DNA of 64,000 nt, from the NCBI RefSeq assembly GCF_019175365.1, contig NZ_CP059572.1, positions 8,184,001-8,248,000 of the forward strand. Direction: 5' to 3'. The position numbers and the translations under genes were made by a program. Source of the DNA: Actinomadura graeca. Lineage in GTDB: Bacteria; Actinomycetota; Actinomycetes; Streptosporangiales; Streptosporangiaceae. This document shows, one piece after another, positions 55,835 through 64,000 of the stretch (positions within the stretch are counted from its first letter, which is position 1; the number at the start of each line of letters is the position of its first letter). The notes under the pieces are model-generated. The model did not search any database, was not told the DNA's origin, and saw nothing but the letters and a program-made list of their open reading frames with translations.

Positions 55835-57379
55835 GTGTTGAGCAGAGCCAGCTTTGATCTGGCTGAACGACAGTGGGCCGATGTCTGCTGGCTGGAGCCT
55901 TCGCCGGAGCGTCCGCCGCGGGTGGGCCTGCGTGATCTGTTGGTTCACGCCCATGAGATCGAGGCGCTGACGCTCACTCCGCCGCCGTTCCTGTCGGGGA
56001 TGTACCGGCTGCTGTATGCGATGACGTCGCGGATTACGGGGCTGGAGGTCGTGGGCGGGCACGAGGAGGACTGGCTGGACCGCCGGGCGGCCCTTGCCGG
56101 CCGCCCGCTGGACCCGGCCGCGGTCGACCGGTACTTCGAGGAGATGTCCGGGCGGCTGGATCTGTTCGACCCGGTGCGCCCGTTCCTTCAGGATCCGCGG
56201 CTGGCCGACCCCCAGGTGTCTCCGAAAAGTGCCGGAGTGAACAAGCTGGTGCTTGGCCGTCCGGCAGGTAACAACCCGGTGTGGTTCGGGCATCACTGGG
56301 AGGCTGCACCGGTACCGGCCCCGGCCCTGGAAGCGTTCGCCGCGCTGGTGGTGTGGCTCTACTACGGGCCGTCGGGCCGGTGTGCCACCCGCACGCACGC
56401 ATTGGTCACTGAGGCCAATGTGTCGGCCGGGCCGCTGCGTTCCAGTCTCTCCTACCATCCCGAGGGCGCGACCTTGCTGGAGACGCTGCTGGCGGGGCTG
56501 ACGCTCCCGCCGCGCACGCTGCGTGAAGGCGACGACCTGTGCCCGTGGGAACTGCCCGAACTCCCCGACCCCCTGGCGCCTCCGCGGCAACCCGTTCCCT
56601 ATCCGGGGCCGAGGAGCCGGCTGACGGGCGGCTGGCAGCACGCGGTGCTGCTGGTGCCCGACGACAGCGGGGAAAAGGTGACCGATGCCTTCATCACCTG
56701 GGGCCGGCGCGGCAAGCAGCCTTCGACCAATGATGCGTATCTGATCCACCAGATCAGCAAGCAGGGCAACCCGTACGCGCGGCCGGCCGACGCGAACCGG
56801 GGCCTGTGGCGCGACCTGGACGGGCTGCTCAAGCTCAAGACCACCGGCACCGCCCAGCCGCAGTCTCCCGAGGCCTTCGACACCCTTGACGAACTGGGGC
56901 CGGGATTGTTCAAGGCGCGGGCGCTGGGCTTTGAACAGGACGGCAAGACCAAGGACGTGCAGTTCGTGTCGGCGTCCACGCCGCCGCTGCTGTTTGGAAT
57001 CCAGGAGAGCGATCACGTCCTCGCGCGCCGGATCGGGGACCTGCGCATGTTCGGGGAGCTGTACGGGCGGCGCCTGGAGTATGCGGCCAAGCGCGCCTGG
57101 GCCCTGGTCAACAAGGACAAGGTCGGCGACTGCGCGTGGGCCGAGCATGCCGCGGCCGCGTACTGGCCGCAGGCTGAGGACATCTTCTGGGACCGGATGC
57201 GCTGCGAGAACTACACCGACTCCTGGAAGCCGTTCCTGCATGCGGCTACGACCGTGTTCGACGAGGTCACCCAGCAACACGTTCGCGACGCCCGCAACGC
57301 CCGGGCCGTGGAGCAGGCCCGCATCGAGCTGCACGGTGGCCGCCGCAAGCCCGCAGCCAAGCCCAAGCGGCGGAGCTGA
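55835..57379 (+). CDS. casA: Cascade large subunit Cse1 (CasA/Cas8e)
   Basis: 514 residues from GTG 55835, just after AGGGAGG; a TTG at 55838 is the alternative. FDLAERQWADVCWLEPSPER is the family N-terminus (cf. NLL-x-x-PW). Then LRDLLVHAHEIEALTLTPPP, RYFEEMSGRLDLFDPVRPFL, GVNKLVLGRPAGNNPVWFGH and the C-terminal four-helix bundle with AHAAAAYWPQAEDIFWDRM-like text. Cse1 recognises the PAM and recruits Cas3. First gene of the tight rightward Cascade operon. Confidence 0.95.
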   Translation: MLSRASFDLAERQWADVCWLEPSPERPPRVGLRDLLVHAHEIEALTLTPPPFLSGMYRLLYAMTSRITGLEVVGGHEEDWLDRRAALAGRPLDPAAVDRYFEEMSGRLDLFDPVRPFLQDPRLADPQVSPKSAGVNKLVLGRPAGNNPVWFGHHWEAAPVPAPALEAFAALVVWLYYGPSGRCATRTHALVTEANVSAGPLRSSLSYHPEGATLLETLLAGLTLPPRTLREGDDLCPWELPELPDPLAPPRQPVPYPGPRSRLTGGWQHAVLLVPDDSGEKVTDAFITWGRRGKQPSTNDAYLIHQISKQGNPYARPADANRGLWRDLDGLLKLKTTGTAQPQSPEAFDTLDELGPGLFKARALGFEQDGKTKDVQFVSASTPPLLFGIQESDHVLARRIGDLRMFGELYGRRLEYAAKRAWALVNKDKVGDCAWAEHAAAAYWPQAEDIFWDRMRCENYTDSWKPFLHAATTVFDEVTQQHVRDARNARAVEQARIELHGGRRKPAAKPKRRS

Positions 57380-57411
57380 CGCCGACCCGTCGGATCCCTG
57401 GCAGGAAGACC

Positions 57412-58092
57412 ATGAACACTCCCACTTCATCGAGAGCCGCCAGCACCGTGACCCAAGCCGCTGATTTTGTCTCCACCGTCTTCAGCCTGTGCGAGGACCC
57501 CGGCAAACGAGCCGCACTCCGCAGCGGACTGGGACGCCCCTTGGACGGCTGTCCCCGGATGCACCAGGTCATCGCCGCGCGGGTTCCGCGGGGCGGCCCG
57601 GACGGCGAACGCGCCTACTACGCCGTCGCCGCCATGATCGCCGCGCTCCCGCCCCAGGCCCGCAACAGCGAACCGGAGACGGCCGGGGCTCGCGCCGCTG
57701 CCGAGAATGGTCCCGCGGACGACGCCGAGGGCGCCGCCGGGCCTGAAAACAACGGCGCGGTCCATCGACGCAACTTCGGTCAGTGCCTCGCCGAAGGCGT
57801 CCAGCGCGGCGTGCTGCGGGAGAACACCGCCGAAGCACGCTTGAGCCTGCTCACCCGGCAAAGCGTCGATGGTGTGCACCGGCACCTGCCCGCCGCCGTC
57901 CGCGTCCTGGCCGACCGCCCATCGGCAGTGGACTGGACGCAGCTGCTGTCCGATCTGTACTGGTGGGACAGATACCGCGACCAGATCACGCGCCGCTGGC
58001 TGCAGTCGTACTACCGCACCCGGGCCGCGGCCGAGCAGCAGGCCGCCGAGCAGGCCGACCGCGCCGACCACGACGCGCCCGCCGCCGAATAG
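57412..58092 (+). CDS. casB: Cascade small subunit Cse2 (CasB)
   Basis: 226 residues from ATG 57412 (MNTPTSSRAASTVTQAADFV). Helical throughout. GKRAALRSGLGRPLDGCPRM, HRRNFGQCLAEGVQRGVLRE, RLSLLTRQSVDGVHRHL and WTQLLSDLYWWDRYRDQITR are the basic helices that hold the non-target strand. An acidic/Ala-rich insert at about 82-115 is longer than in E. coli. It follows cse1 by 32 bases. Confidence 0.93.
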   Translation: MNTPTSSRAASTVTQAADFVSTVFSLCEDPGKRAALRSGLGRPLDGCPRMHQVIAARVPRGGPDGERAYYAVAAMIAALPPQARNSEPETAGARAAAENGPADDAEGAAGPENNGAVHRRNFGQCLAEGVQRGVLRENTAEARLSLLTRQSVDGVHRHLPAAVRVLADRPSAVDWTQLLSDLYWWDRYRDQITRRWLQSYYRTRAAAEQQAAEQADRADHDAPAAE

Positions 58093-58137
58093 CCCTGAGT
58101 CCCTTTCCCGATCGATCTGCGAATGCCGGAGTCCGCC

Positions 58138-59346
58138 ATGACCACGATCCCTGGCCGTTTCCTTGAGATACACGTCCTGCAGCCCATCCCGTTCGCCAGC
58201 CTCAACCGCGACGACACCAACGCGATCAAGACCGTGAAGTGGGGCGGCGCCGAACGCACCCGGGTCAGCAGCCAATGCTGGAAGCGCGCCATGCGGCTGC
58301 ACCTGCAACAGCACCTCGGGCACAGCGCCCTGCGCACCCGCCGCCTGCCCGAACGCATAGCACAGCACCTGAAGGACGAGCACCACTGGCCCGCCGAGCT
58401 CGCCGAGCGCGCCGGCCGGCACATCGCCGTTGCCAGCAGCGTCGGCGCCGAACCACCCAAGAAGGACAAGAAGGCCGAGAACGCCGAGCCCGACGCCGTG
58501 TCCAACGCCTGGGCTACGGCCGCGATGGTCTACATCCCCGCGACCGCCATCGCCGAACTCGCCGAGCTCGCGATCGAGCACCGCAGCGCTCTGGAACAAG
58601 CCGGGGAGCCCGCCAAGTTCGAGCGCAAGCACGCCGTCATCCCCACCAGCCAGGTCGATGAGATCCTGCGGCAGCGCAACGGGATCATCAACCTGTTCGG
58701 GCGGATGCTCGCGCAGGTCGAAAACGCCGAGGTGGACGGGGCCGTTCAAGTCGCGCACAGCTTCACCACGCACGCCACCGACATCGAGATCGACTACTTC
58801 AGCGCGGTCGACGACGTCACCAGCGACTGGGGCGACACCACCGGCAGCGCACACATGGGCCACGCCGAACACAGCGCCGGCGTGCTCTACCGCAACATCG
58901 TGGTCGACCTGCACGACCTGCACCGTAACCTCGGCGGCGGCGTGGCAGCCACGCGGGAACTTGCCGACGCCGTGATCCGCGCCGCGTTGCTGTCACTGCC
59001 GCACGCCAAGAAGAACTCGACCGCACCCAACACGATCCCGGCCCTGGCCCACCTGGCCGTCCGCGCCGACCGCCCGGTCTCCTACGCCGCAGCGTTCGAG
59101 AAGCCGGTCGCCGCCGACCACGCCGGCGGCGGACACAGCGACCCCTCGGTCCAGGCGCTCAGCACCTACGCCACCGCCGTCAACGACCTGCTGGGAAACA
59201 GCGGGCTGCTCCACCACGCCCACGCCACCCTGTCCACCGCCGACACCAGCGGCCTGGGAGAACGCGTGTCCTCCTTCGACGAGCTCATCGACGGCGCCCT
59301 GAACCGCGCCCTGGAGGTTGCCGAGCCGGTGAAGGAAACGGCGTGA
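58138..59346 (+). CDS. cas7e: Cascade backbone Cas7e (CasC)
   Basis: 402 residues from ATG 58138, with GGAG seven bases upstream (ATG 58123 is less likely). FLEIHVLQPIPFASLNRDDT and KTVKWGGAERTRVSSQCWKR are the family N-terminus, with the Arg/Ser motif that contacts crRNA. Later DYFSAVDDVT, HMGHAEHSAGVLYRNIVVDL and LSLPHAKKNSTAPNTIPALA follow. A Lys/Glu-rich insert (PPKKDKKAENAEPD) lies at about 101-114. Six copies normally line the crRNA. Overlaps cas5e by GTGA. Confidence 0.96.
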   Translation: MTTIPGRFLEIHVLQPIPFASLNRDDTNAIKTVKWGGAERTRVSSQCWKRAMRLHLQQHLGHSALRTRRLPERIAQHLKDEHHWPAELAERAGRHIAVASSVGAEPPKKDKKAENAEPDAVSNAWATAAMVYIPATAIAELAELAIEHRSALEQAGEPAKFERKHAVIPTSQVDEILRQRNGIINLFGRMLAQVENAEVDGAVQVAHSFTTHATDIEIDYFSAVDDVTSDWGDTTGSAHMGHAEHSAGVLYRNIVVDLHDLHRNLGGGVAATRELADAVIRAALLSLPHAKKNSTAPNTIPALAHLAVRADRPVSYAAAFEKPVAADHAGGGHSDPSVQALSTYATAVNDLLGNSGLLHHAHATLSTADTSGLGERVSSFDELIDGALNRALEVAEPVKETA

Positions 59347-60170
59347 CCTCCCAGCCCGCCGTCCAGGCCACGACCGCTGTGCTGCTGCACCTGAGCGGGC
59401 CCCTGCAATCGTGGGGCGAGCGGTCCCGCTTCAACCAGCGCGACACCCTGCGCGCACCCACCCGCTCGGGCCTGATCGGCCTGGTCGCCGCCGCCCTGGG
59501 CCGCCGCCGCGACCAGCCCATCGACGACCTGGCCACCCTGCGGTTCACCACACGCATCGACCGGCCAGGCACGCTGCTACGCGACTTCCACACCGTCGGC
59601 GGTGGCATGCCCCGCCGCCTCACCGTGGCCACCGCCGAGCGAGAACATCGCCGCCTCGACAAGGCGACCCTGGTATCCCACCGCTACTACCTCCAAGACG
59701 CCGCGTTCACCGTCGCCGTCACCGCAGCGGATCCCAGCCTGCTCGAGGCCTGCGCCCGCGCACTGCGCACACCGGTCTGGCCGCCCTACCTGGGCCGCCG
59801 GTCCTGCCCACCCGACGCCCCACTGCTGATCGCCACCGTCAACGACGACCCGGTCGCGCACCTGACCGGCCTGCCCCTCGCCCGCCCCGCCCCCCGGCGA
59901 GCCCAAGCGGTCACCGTGGAATTCCACGCGGACGCCGCCTTCACCGGGCAATGGCCCGATAGCCCCGACGTCTCTGCACACCACCACGTCCACACCCAGA
60001 TCCAGGACGACCCGGTCTCCTTCGCCCCCGATGCCCGGCACTACCGGACCCGCCCGGTCTACCGGCGGCACATCCAGCTTCCCGCCGTCCAATGCGCCGG
60101 CCTCGGAGTCGACTACGTCACCAACCTCGCCACCTACCTCAAGCACTCCACCGGGGAGCACACCCCATGA
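59343..60170 (+). CDS. cas5e: Cascade subunit Cas5e (CasD)
   Basis: 275 residues from GTG 59343, coupled to cas7e. LLHLSGPLQSWGERSRFNQR, then TLRAPTRSGLIGLVAAALGR, is the Cas5 RAMP fold with the LQSWG signature and the Gly-rich loop. VSHRYYLQDAAFTVAVTAAD and YLGRRSCPPDAPLL are also family-specific. Cas5e caps the 5' handle of the crRNA. Overlaps cas6e by ATGA. Confidence 0.95.
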   Translation: MTSQPAVQATTAVLLHLSGPLQSWGERSRFNQRDTLRAPTRSGLIGLVAAALGRRRDQPIDDLATLRFTTRIDRPGTLLRDFHTVGGGMPRRLTVATAEREHRRLDKATLVSHRYYLQDAAFTVAVTAADPSLLEACARALRTPVWPPYLGRRSCPPDAPLLIATVNDDPVAHLTGLPLARPAPRRAQAVTVEFHADAAFTGQWPDSPDVSAHHHVHTQIQDDPVSFAPDARHYRTRPVYRRHIQLPAVQCAGLGVDYVTNLATYLKHSTGEHTP

Positions 60171-60805
60171 CCACCGGCCTATGGCTCACCCAGATCGTCC
60201 CCAACACCCGCGACCGCGCCGTCCTGAAAGACCTCCGCGACGCCACCCACCTGCACCGCCGCATCATGACCCTGTTCCCAGACGGCCTGGGGGACCGGGC
60301 CCGCCACCAGGCCGCCGCCCTGTTCCGGCTGGAGGAGCAGCCCGACGGGTTCTCCATCCTGGTGCAAAGCAGCATCAAGCCCACCCTGGACAACCTGGCC
60401 GCCGACTACGGCGCCGCCCGCACCACGTCCCTGACACCCCTGCTCAAAGGGCTCACCGACGGCGCCAACGTCCACTACCGGATCATCGCCAACGCCACCA
60501 GCAAACTCGGCAACAACACCACCGCCGGCCGGCCCAAACAAGTCGTCCCCCTGCACGGCGCAGACGCCGACCAGTGGTGGCAACGCCAAGCCGACTCCGC
60601 CGGCCTCATCCTGCGAAGCCTGCACAGCAGCCAGCTCCCCGGCGCCACCGGCCGCCGCGGCAACGCCCGCATGACCCACGCCCGCACCCGGTTCGACGGC
60701 ACCGCCACCGTCACCGACTCCGCAACACTGATCGAAAAGATCCGCGCCGGCATCGGACGCGGAAAGCCCTACGGCTGCGGCCTGCTCACCATCGCCCCCG
60801 CATGA
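60167..60805 (+). CDS. cas6e: crRNA endoribonuclease Cas6e (CasE)
   Basis: 212 residues from ATG 60167. LWLTQIVPNTRDRAVLKDLR and DATHLHRRIMTLFPDG contain the His/Tyr-region residues used for cutting the repeat hairpin. FSILVQSSIKPTLDNL is the middle strand, and IRAGIGRGKPYGCGLLTIAP is the C-terminal Gly-rich RNA-binding loop. It cleaves the array-1/array-2 transcripts at the 3' side of the hairpin. Overlaps cas1 by ATGA. Confidence 0.95.
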   Translation: MTTGLWLTQIVPNTRDRAVLKDLRDATHLHRRIMTLFPDGLGDRARHQAAALFRLEEQPDGFSILVQSSIKPTLDNLAADYGAARTTSLTPLLKGLTDGANVHYRIIANATSKLGNNTTAGRPKQVVPLHGADADQWWQRQADSAGLILRSLHSSQLPGATGRRGNARMTHARTRFDGTATVTDSATLIEKIRAGIGRGKPYGCGLLTIAPA

Positions 60806-61776
60806 GCACCTCCACGCCACGCAACGCCCGGCAACGCCTGGCCGCCCCCACCGCCGCGATGCTGCCCCGCATCGGCGACTCCTTATCCTTCCTCTACATC
60901 GACATCGCGCGCATCGTCCAAGACGACACCGGGGTCACAGCCCTGGTCCAGCTCGGTGACGACATCCGCCGTGTCGCCCTACCCACCGCCGCCCTCGGCT
61001 GCCTGCTGCTTGGCCCCGGTGTCTCCATCACCACCAGGGCCCTGTCGACCTTCGCCCGGCACGGCACCACCGTCATCTGCACCGGCAACGCCGGCGTCCG
61101 CTGCTACATCGCCACCACCCCCGATTCACTCCCCACCCGGTGGCTGGAAACCCAAGCACGAGCCTGGGCCGACGACACCACCCGCACGGCCGTCGCCCGC
61201 CGCATGTATCAACGGCGATTCGGCGACACCGCCCCGGCCGACGCCACCATCTCCCAGCTCCGCGGCCTAGAGGGCCAGCGGATGAAAGCCCTCTACCGCA
61301 TGCTCGCCGAACAGAACGGCGTCCGCCCCTTCAAACGCTCCTACGCCCCCGACGACTGGGACGCCCAAGATCCCGTCAACCGCGCTCTGTCCGCCGCCAA
61401 CACCTGCCTGTACGGCATCACCCACGCCGCCATCAACGCCCTCGGATGCACACCCGGACTCGGCTTCGTCCACACCGGAACCAGCCACTCCTTCATCTAC
61501 GACATCGCCGACCTCTACAAAGCCCAGCTCACCCTCCCGCTCGCCTTCACACTCCACGACTCCACCGACCCCGACGGCCAAGCCCGCCGCTCCTTCCGCG
61601 ACGGCCTGCGCCTGTTCCGCCTGCTGCCCCGCATCGTCGCCGACATCCAAACCCTCCTGGAACCCGACGACGGCACCCGCCAAGAAGACGCCCAAGACGC
61701 CACCGAAGAACTCGTCGACCTCTGGGACCCCGACTTCGGGCGCCTCGCCGGCGGCACCAACTACGGACACCAATGA
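60802..61776 (+). CDS. cas1: Cas1 (type I-E integrase)
   Basis: 324 residues from ATG 60802 (MSTSTPRNARQRLAAPTAAM). Beta-rich N-terminal domain (SFLYIDIARIVQDDTGVTAL), then the helical domain with the metal-binding Glu in LRGLEGQRMKALYRMLAEQN, His in GFVHTGTSHSFIYDIADLYK and Asp in the same segment. All three catalytic positions are present. With Cas2 it inserts new spacers at the leader end. One base separates its stop from the cas2 ATG. Confidence 0.96.
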   Translation: MSTSTPRNARQRLAAPTAAMLPRIGDSLSFLYIDIARIVQDDTGVTALVQLGDDIRRVALPTAALGCLLLGPGVSITTRALSTFARHGTTVICTGNAGVRCYIATTPDSLPTRWLETQARAWADDTTRTAVARRMYQRRFGDTAPADATISQLRGLEGQRMKALYRMLAEQNGVRPFKRSYAPDDWDAQDPVNRALSAANTCLYGITHAAINALGCTPGLGFVHTGTSHSFIYDIADLYKAQLTLPLAFTLHDSTDPDGQARRSFRDGLRLFRLLPRIVADIQTLLEPDDGTRQEDAQDATEELVDLWDPDFGRLAGGTNYGHQ

Positions 61777-61777
61777 C

Positions 61778-62110
61778 ATGGCGAACATGACCATCATCGC
61801 CACCACCGCCATCCCCGGCCATCTACGCGGCGCACTCACCCGCTGGATGACCGAACCCATGCCCGGCCTCTACGTCGGCACCCTCTCCGCCCGCGTCCGC
61901 ACCGAACTCTGGAGCGCCGTCGCCGCCACCATCAACGACGGCGCCGCCCTCCTCCTTCACCCCGACGACAACGAGCAAGGCTTCACCCTCCACACCGCCG
62001 GCCAACGCCGCCGCACACCCATCGACCTCGACGGCCTCACCCTCATCGCGCTCAACCCCAGCGAACCAGAGCCAGCAGCCGACCATCCCAGAGGAGATCC
62101 CCCGGCTTGA
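61778..62110 (+). CDS. cas2: Cas2 (type I-E)
   Basis: 110 residues from ATG 61778; an internal ATG at 61787 (MTIIATTAIPGHLRG) is the more family-like N-terminus. IPGHLRGALTRWMTEPMPGL, then YVGTLSARVRTELW, is the ferredoxin-like core of Cas2e, and GFTLHTAGQRRRTPIDLDGL is the later strand. The tail NPSEPEPAADHPRGDPPA is a disordered extension. Last gene of the cas operon. Confidence 0.95.
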   Translation: MANMTIIATTAIPGHLRGALTRWMTEPMPGLYVGTLSARVRTELWSAVAATINDGAALLLHPDDNEQGFTLHTAGQRRRTPIDLDGLTLIALNPSEPEPAADHPRGDPPA

Positions 62111-62798
62111 CCAAAAGCTTCATTGACCGGGCGGTCCGCAGTGAACACCCGCAAACCCAAACCACTGATCGTCTCCCGCCCCGGCGACGCAGCGAACCCC
62201 ACGGTCTGCGCCGACCCGACCCGCAGAGACCACGACAATCCGCTTGTCCAGACCACCTAGACTCACCCGAAATCGCCCACGACAAGCACACCGAACTACA
62301 GGTAGCCGCCGGGCCGAGCCCGTCGCCCATGTGGCACGCCCTGATCGAGCAGCGTGACGATCAAGCACGCCCCGCACTCAGAGCGTGAACCGGGCTCCTG
62401 CCCGTGCACTCAGCTCGTACTGGTCGGCCTGCGGCTTAGACTCTGACAACTGCCGGTGAGGCCCTCGCGGAACCTGGGGGCCACGTCGCGAGCTGGCAGC
62501 GGGCTCTGCTCGCCGAGATCGGCGACGATTTGGCGAGCTGCCACGCGTCCGGACACGTTCAGCCGCAGTGACCTCAACGTCCCTACCCCGTCGTTGCTGT
62601 AGGGGTCGGTTTCCACGCAGACCATGCAGCGGACGCGACGCGATGCGGCAGGTGCAGCAGGATCATTGACGCCTCACCGGTCGAGAGAGTCCGTGGCAGG
62701 CCAGGGCGGCAGGTCGGCGGACAACCAGGCGATCCACCCGGCGGCTCGGCGGGCGGAGTGCAGACTGGCTGATGTCAGCCCCGTGATCCTCCTGGACC
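62111..62798. other. Gap between cas2 and array 2, no convincing gene
   Basis: A frame starting TTG 62107 overlaps the cas2 stop and runs 93 codons, but it is Arg/Pro/His-rich and probably chance. A 39-codon frame starts at a GTG at about 62141 (VNTRKPKPLIVSRPGDAANP). Array 2 reads leftwards, so this is its trailing end rather than a leader. Confidence 0.4.
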
Positions 62799-64000
62799 GG
62801 ACCACTCCCGCTCCCGTTCCCGCCGGGAGAATGTCATGGCGTTTGTCATGACGACCGTTAGCTACGGAGCACCTCCGCTCGCGCGGCGAAAGAACCCGCG
62901 CACCACCACATCCGAGAAGTGGGGGACATTGCGACCACCCCACGCTCGAGCGGGGAAGACCAGCAGCGCTGGCGCAGACCCTAAACGAGATCGGACTTCC
63001 CGCCCGCGCGGGGAGAACCGCGACGACACCGCCACCGCCAGCACGGTGACCGGGCCACCCTCCGTTCGCGCGGTAAGAACGCGCAGGCTGCGGACGTGAC
63101 GCACGGGTGTCCCGGACCACCCCCGGTTCGCGCGGGGAAAACTACCGCTCACACTTCGCCTTGTTCCGCCCGATCGGACCACCCCCGGTTCGCGCGGGGG
63201 AACAAGACGAAGGGTGACATCGGCGACGTTCGCTGCGGGCCCCCCGCTCGCACGGGGAGAACGTCTCCGTCCCGCTCGTCGCGGCGCAGCCATTCGGACC
63301 ACCCCCCTCGCGCGAGGAGAACGGGACCTTGGCCTTGCGGTGTCCGCGCTCAACCGGACCACCGCCGCTCGCGCGGAGAGAACACCACCGGCTGGTCGTC
63401 CTCTGGGCCGGCGAGCGGACCACCGCCGCTCGCGCGGGGAGAACACCACCGGCTGGTCGTCCTCTGGGCCGACGAGCGGACCACCCCCGCTCGCGCGGGG
63501 AGAACTACATGAAGCCGCGCGACGCCACCGTCTCGCGCGGACCACCCCCGCTCGCGCGGGGAGAACTGCCCGAGGATGTCAGGCATCCACGCGCGACATC
63601 GGACCACCCCCGCTCGCGCGGGGAGAACTGCGCAGCCGTTTGGAACCGCGGGGTACGCGGCGGACCACTCCCGCTCGCGCGGGGAGAACGACGCCGTCCG
63701 CGGCCTCCTCGCCCAACAAGACGGACCACCCCCGCTCGCGCGGGGAGACCAGATCGAGCACTACCTAGGCGCCACCCTGCCCGGACCACCCCCGCTCGCG
63801 CGGGGAGAACGCCAGAACCGCTCTGACCTGCGATTCATGCGCCGGACCACCCCCGCTCGCGCGGGGAGAACTCACCGGAATAGTTCCAGGTGCCGCCGAT
63901 GCCCGGACCACCCCCGCTCGCGCGGGGAGAACCCGCCGGAGCCGGTGAACAGCAGGTGCACGTCCGGACCACCCCCGCTCGCGCGGGGAGAACGATGAAC
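62799..64000 (-). CRISPR. Type I-E CRISPR array 2, about 20 repeats, open at right edge
   Basis: From 63478 rightwards most repeats match one sequence, starting GGACCACCCCCGC and ending TCGCGCGGGGAGAAC, differing from array 1 by T for C in the loop (GCTCGCG against GCCCGCG). Copies at 62799, 62866, 62931, 62993, 63052, 63114, 63176, 63238 and 63297 are strongly eroded or altered in length. The last complete repeat is 63965-63992, and the array continues beyond the window. As in array 1, decay is at the left, so the leader lies to the right, outside. Spacers are mostly 33 bases. Confidence 0.93.

Noticed and set aside
62107..62388. 93-codon frame overlapping the cas2 stop
   Set aside because: TTG start, Arg/Pro/His-rich, no motif; probably chance read-through of GC-rich DNA.
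62862..63998. Repeat-like frames on both strands in the right end
   Set aside because: Same cause as array 1: they are CRISPR array 2.

Overview
The window is high-GC DNA from an actinomycete, probably of the Streptosporangiales/Thermomonosporaceae type (Actinomadura-like). The evidence is a PknG-type kinase, a type VII secretion (ESX) fragment, FxsB/NB-ARC-TPR genes, a LytR-CpsA-Psr protein and the IS families present. The genus is an inference, not a proof.

Layout. (1) 1-7.0 kb: signalling cluster with a membrane protein and a solute-binding lipoprotein on the minus strand, divergent from a trypsin-like protease, a PknG-like kinase and a vWA protein. (2) 7.5-16.7 kb: hydrolase, small secreted proteins, a DUF1996 protein with a lipoprotein, an LCP-family protein, a COG4315 lipoprotein and a double-CHRD protein. 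Between them lie decayed genes: a caspase-like protein, IS630 and ISL3 pieces and a sigma/anti-sigma pair. (3) 16.8-20.0 kb: eccB, the tail of eccD, a tyrosine integrase and a 3' fragment of tRNA-Pro(GGG). (4) 20.2-32.3 kb: IS graveyard surrounding an AT-richer FxS-type RiPP locus (precursor, radical SAM maturase, NB-ARC-TPR protein). It includes an IS5 copy nested in an IS630 copy. (5) 32.6-39.6 kb: truncated PIN gene, a 1355-residue HTH-nuclease-STAND NTPase that looks like an anti-phage protein, and a membrane pentapeptide-repeat protein. (6) 40.3-49.9 kb: more IS debris around a large Ser/Thr kinase-WD40 protein and an orphan membrane protein. (7) 50.0-64.0 kb: a complete type I-E CRISPR-Cas system. 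Array 1 has 42 repeats and is followed by cas3, cse1, cse2, cas7e, cas5e, cas6e, cas1 and cas2. Array 2 runs off the right edge.

How it works together. cas3 and the Cascade/adaptation genes run rightwards, while both arrays read leftwards when judged by repeat polarity and by decay of their left-end repeats. Array 1 therefore has its leader in the gap before cas3. The right half of the window (about 33-64 kb) can be read as a defence-rich accessory region: a nuclease-STAND protein, a PIN toxin remnant, a kinase-propeller protein and CRISPR. The best candidates for something undescribed are the RiPP precursor whose F-S-S motif is not at its C-terminus (24500-24670) and the single-chain XRE-HTH/Mrr-like nuclease/STAND protein (33348-37415).
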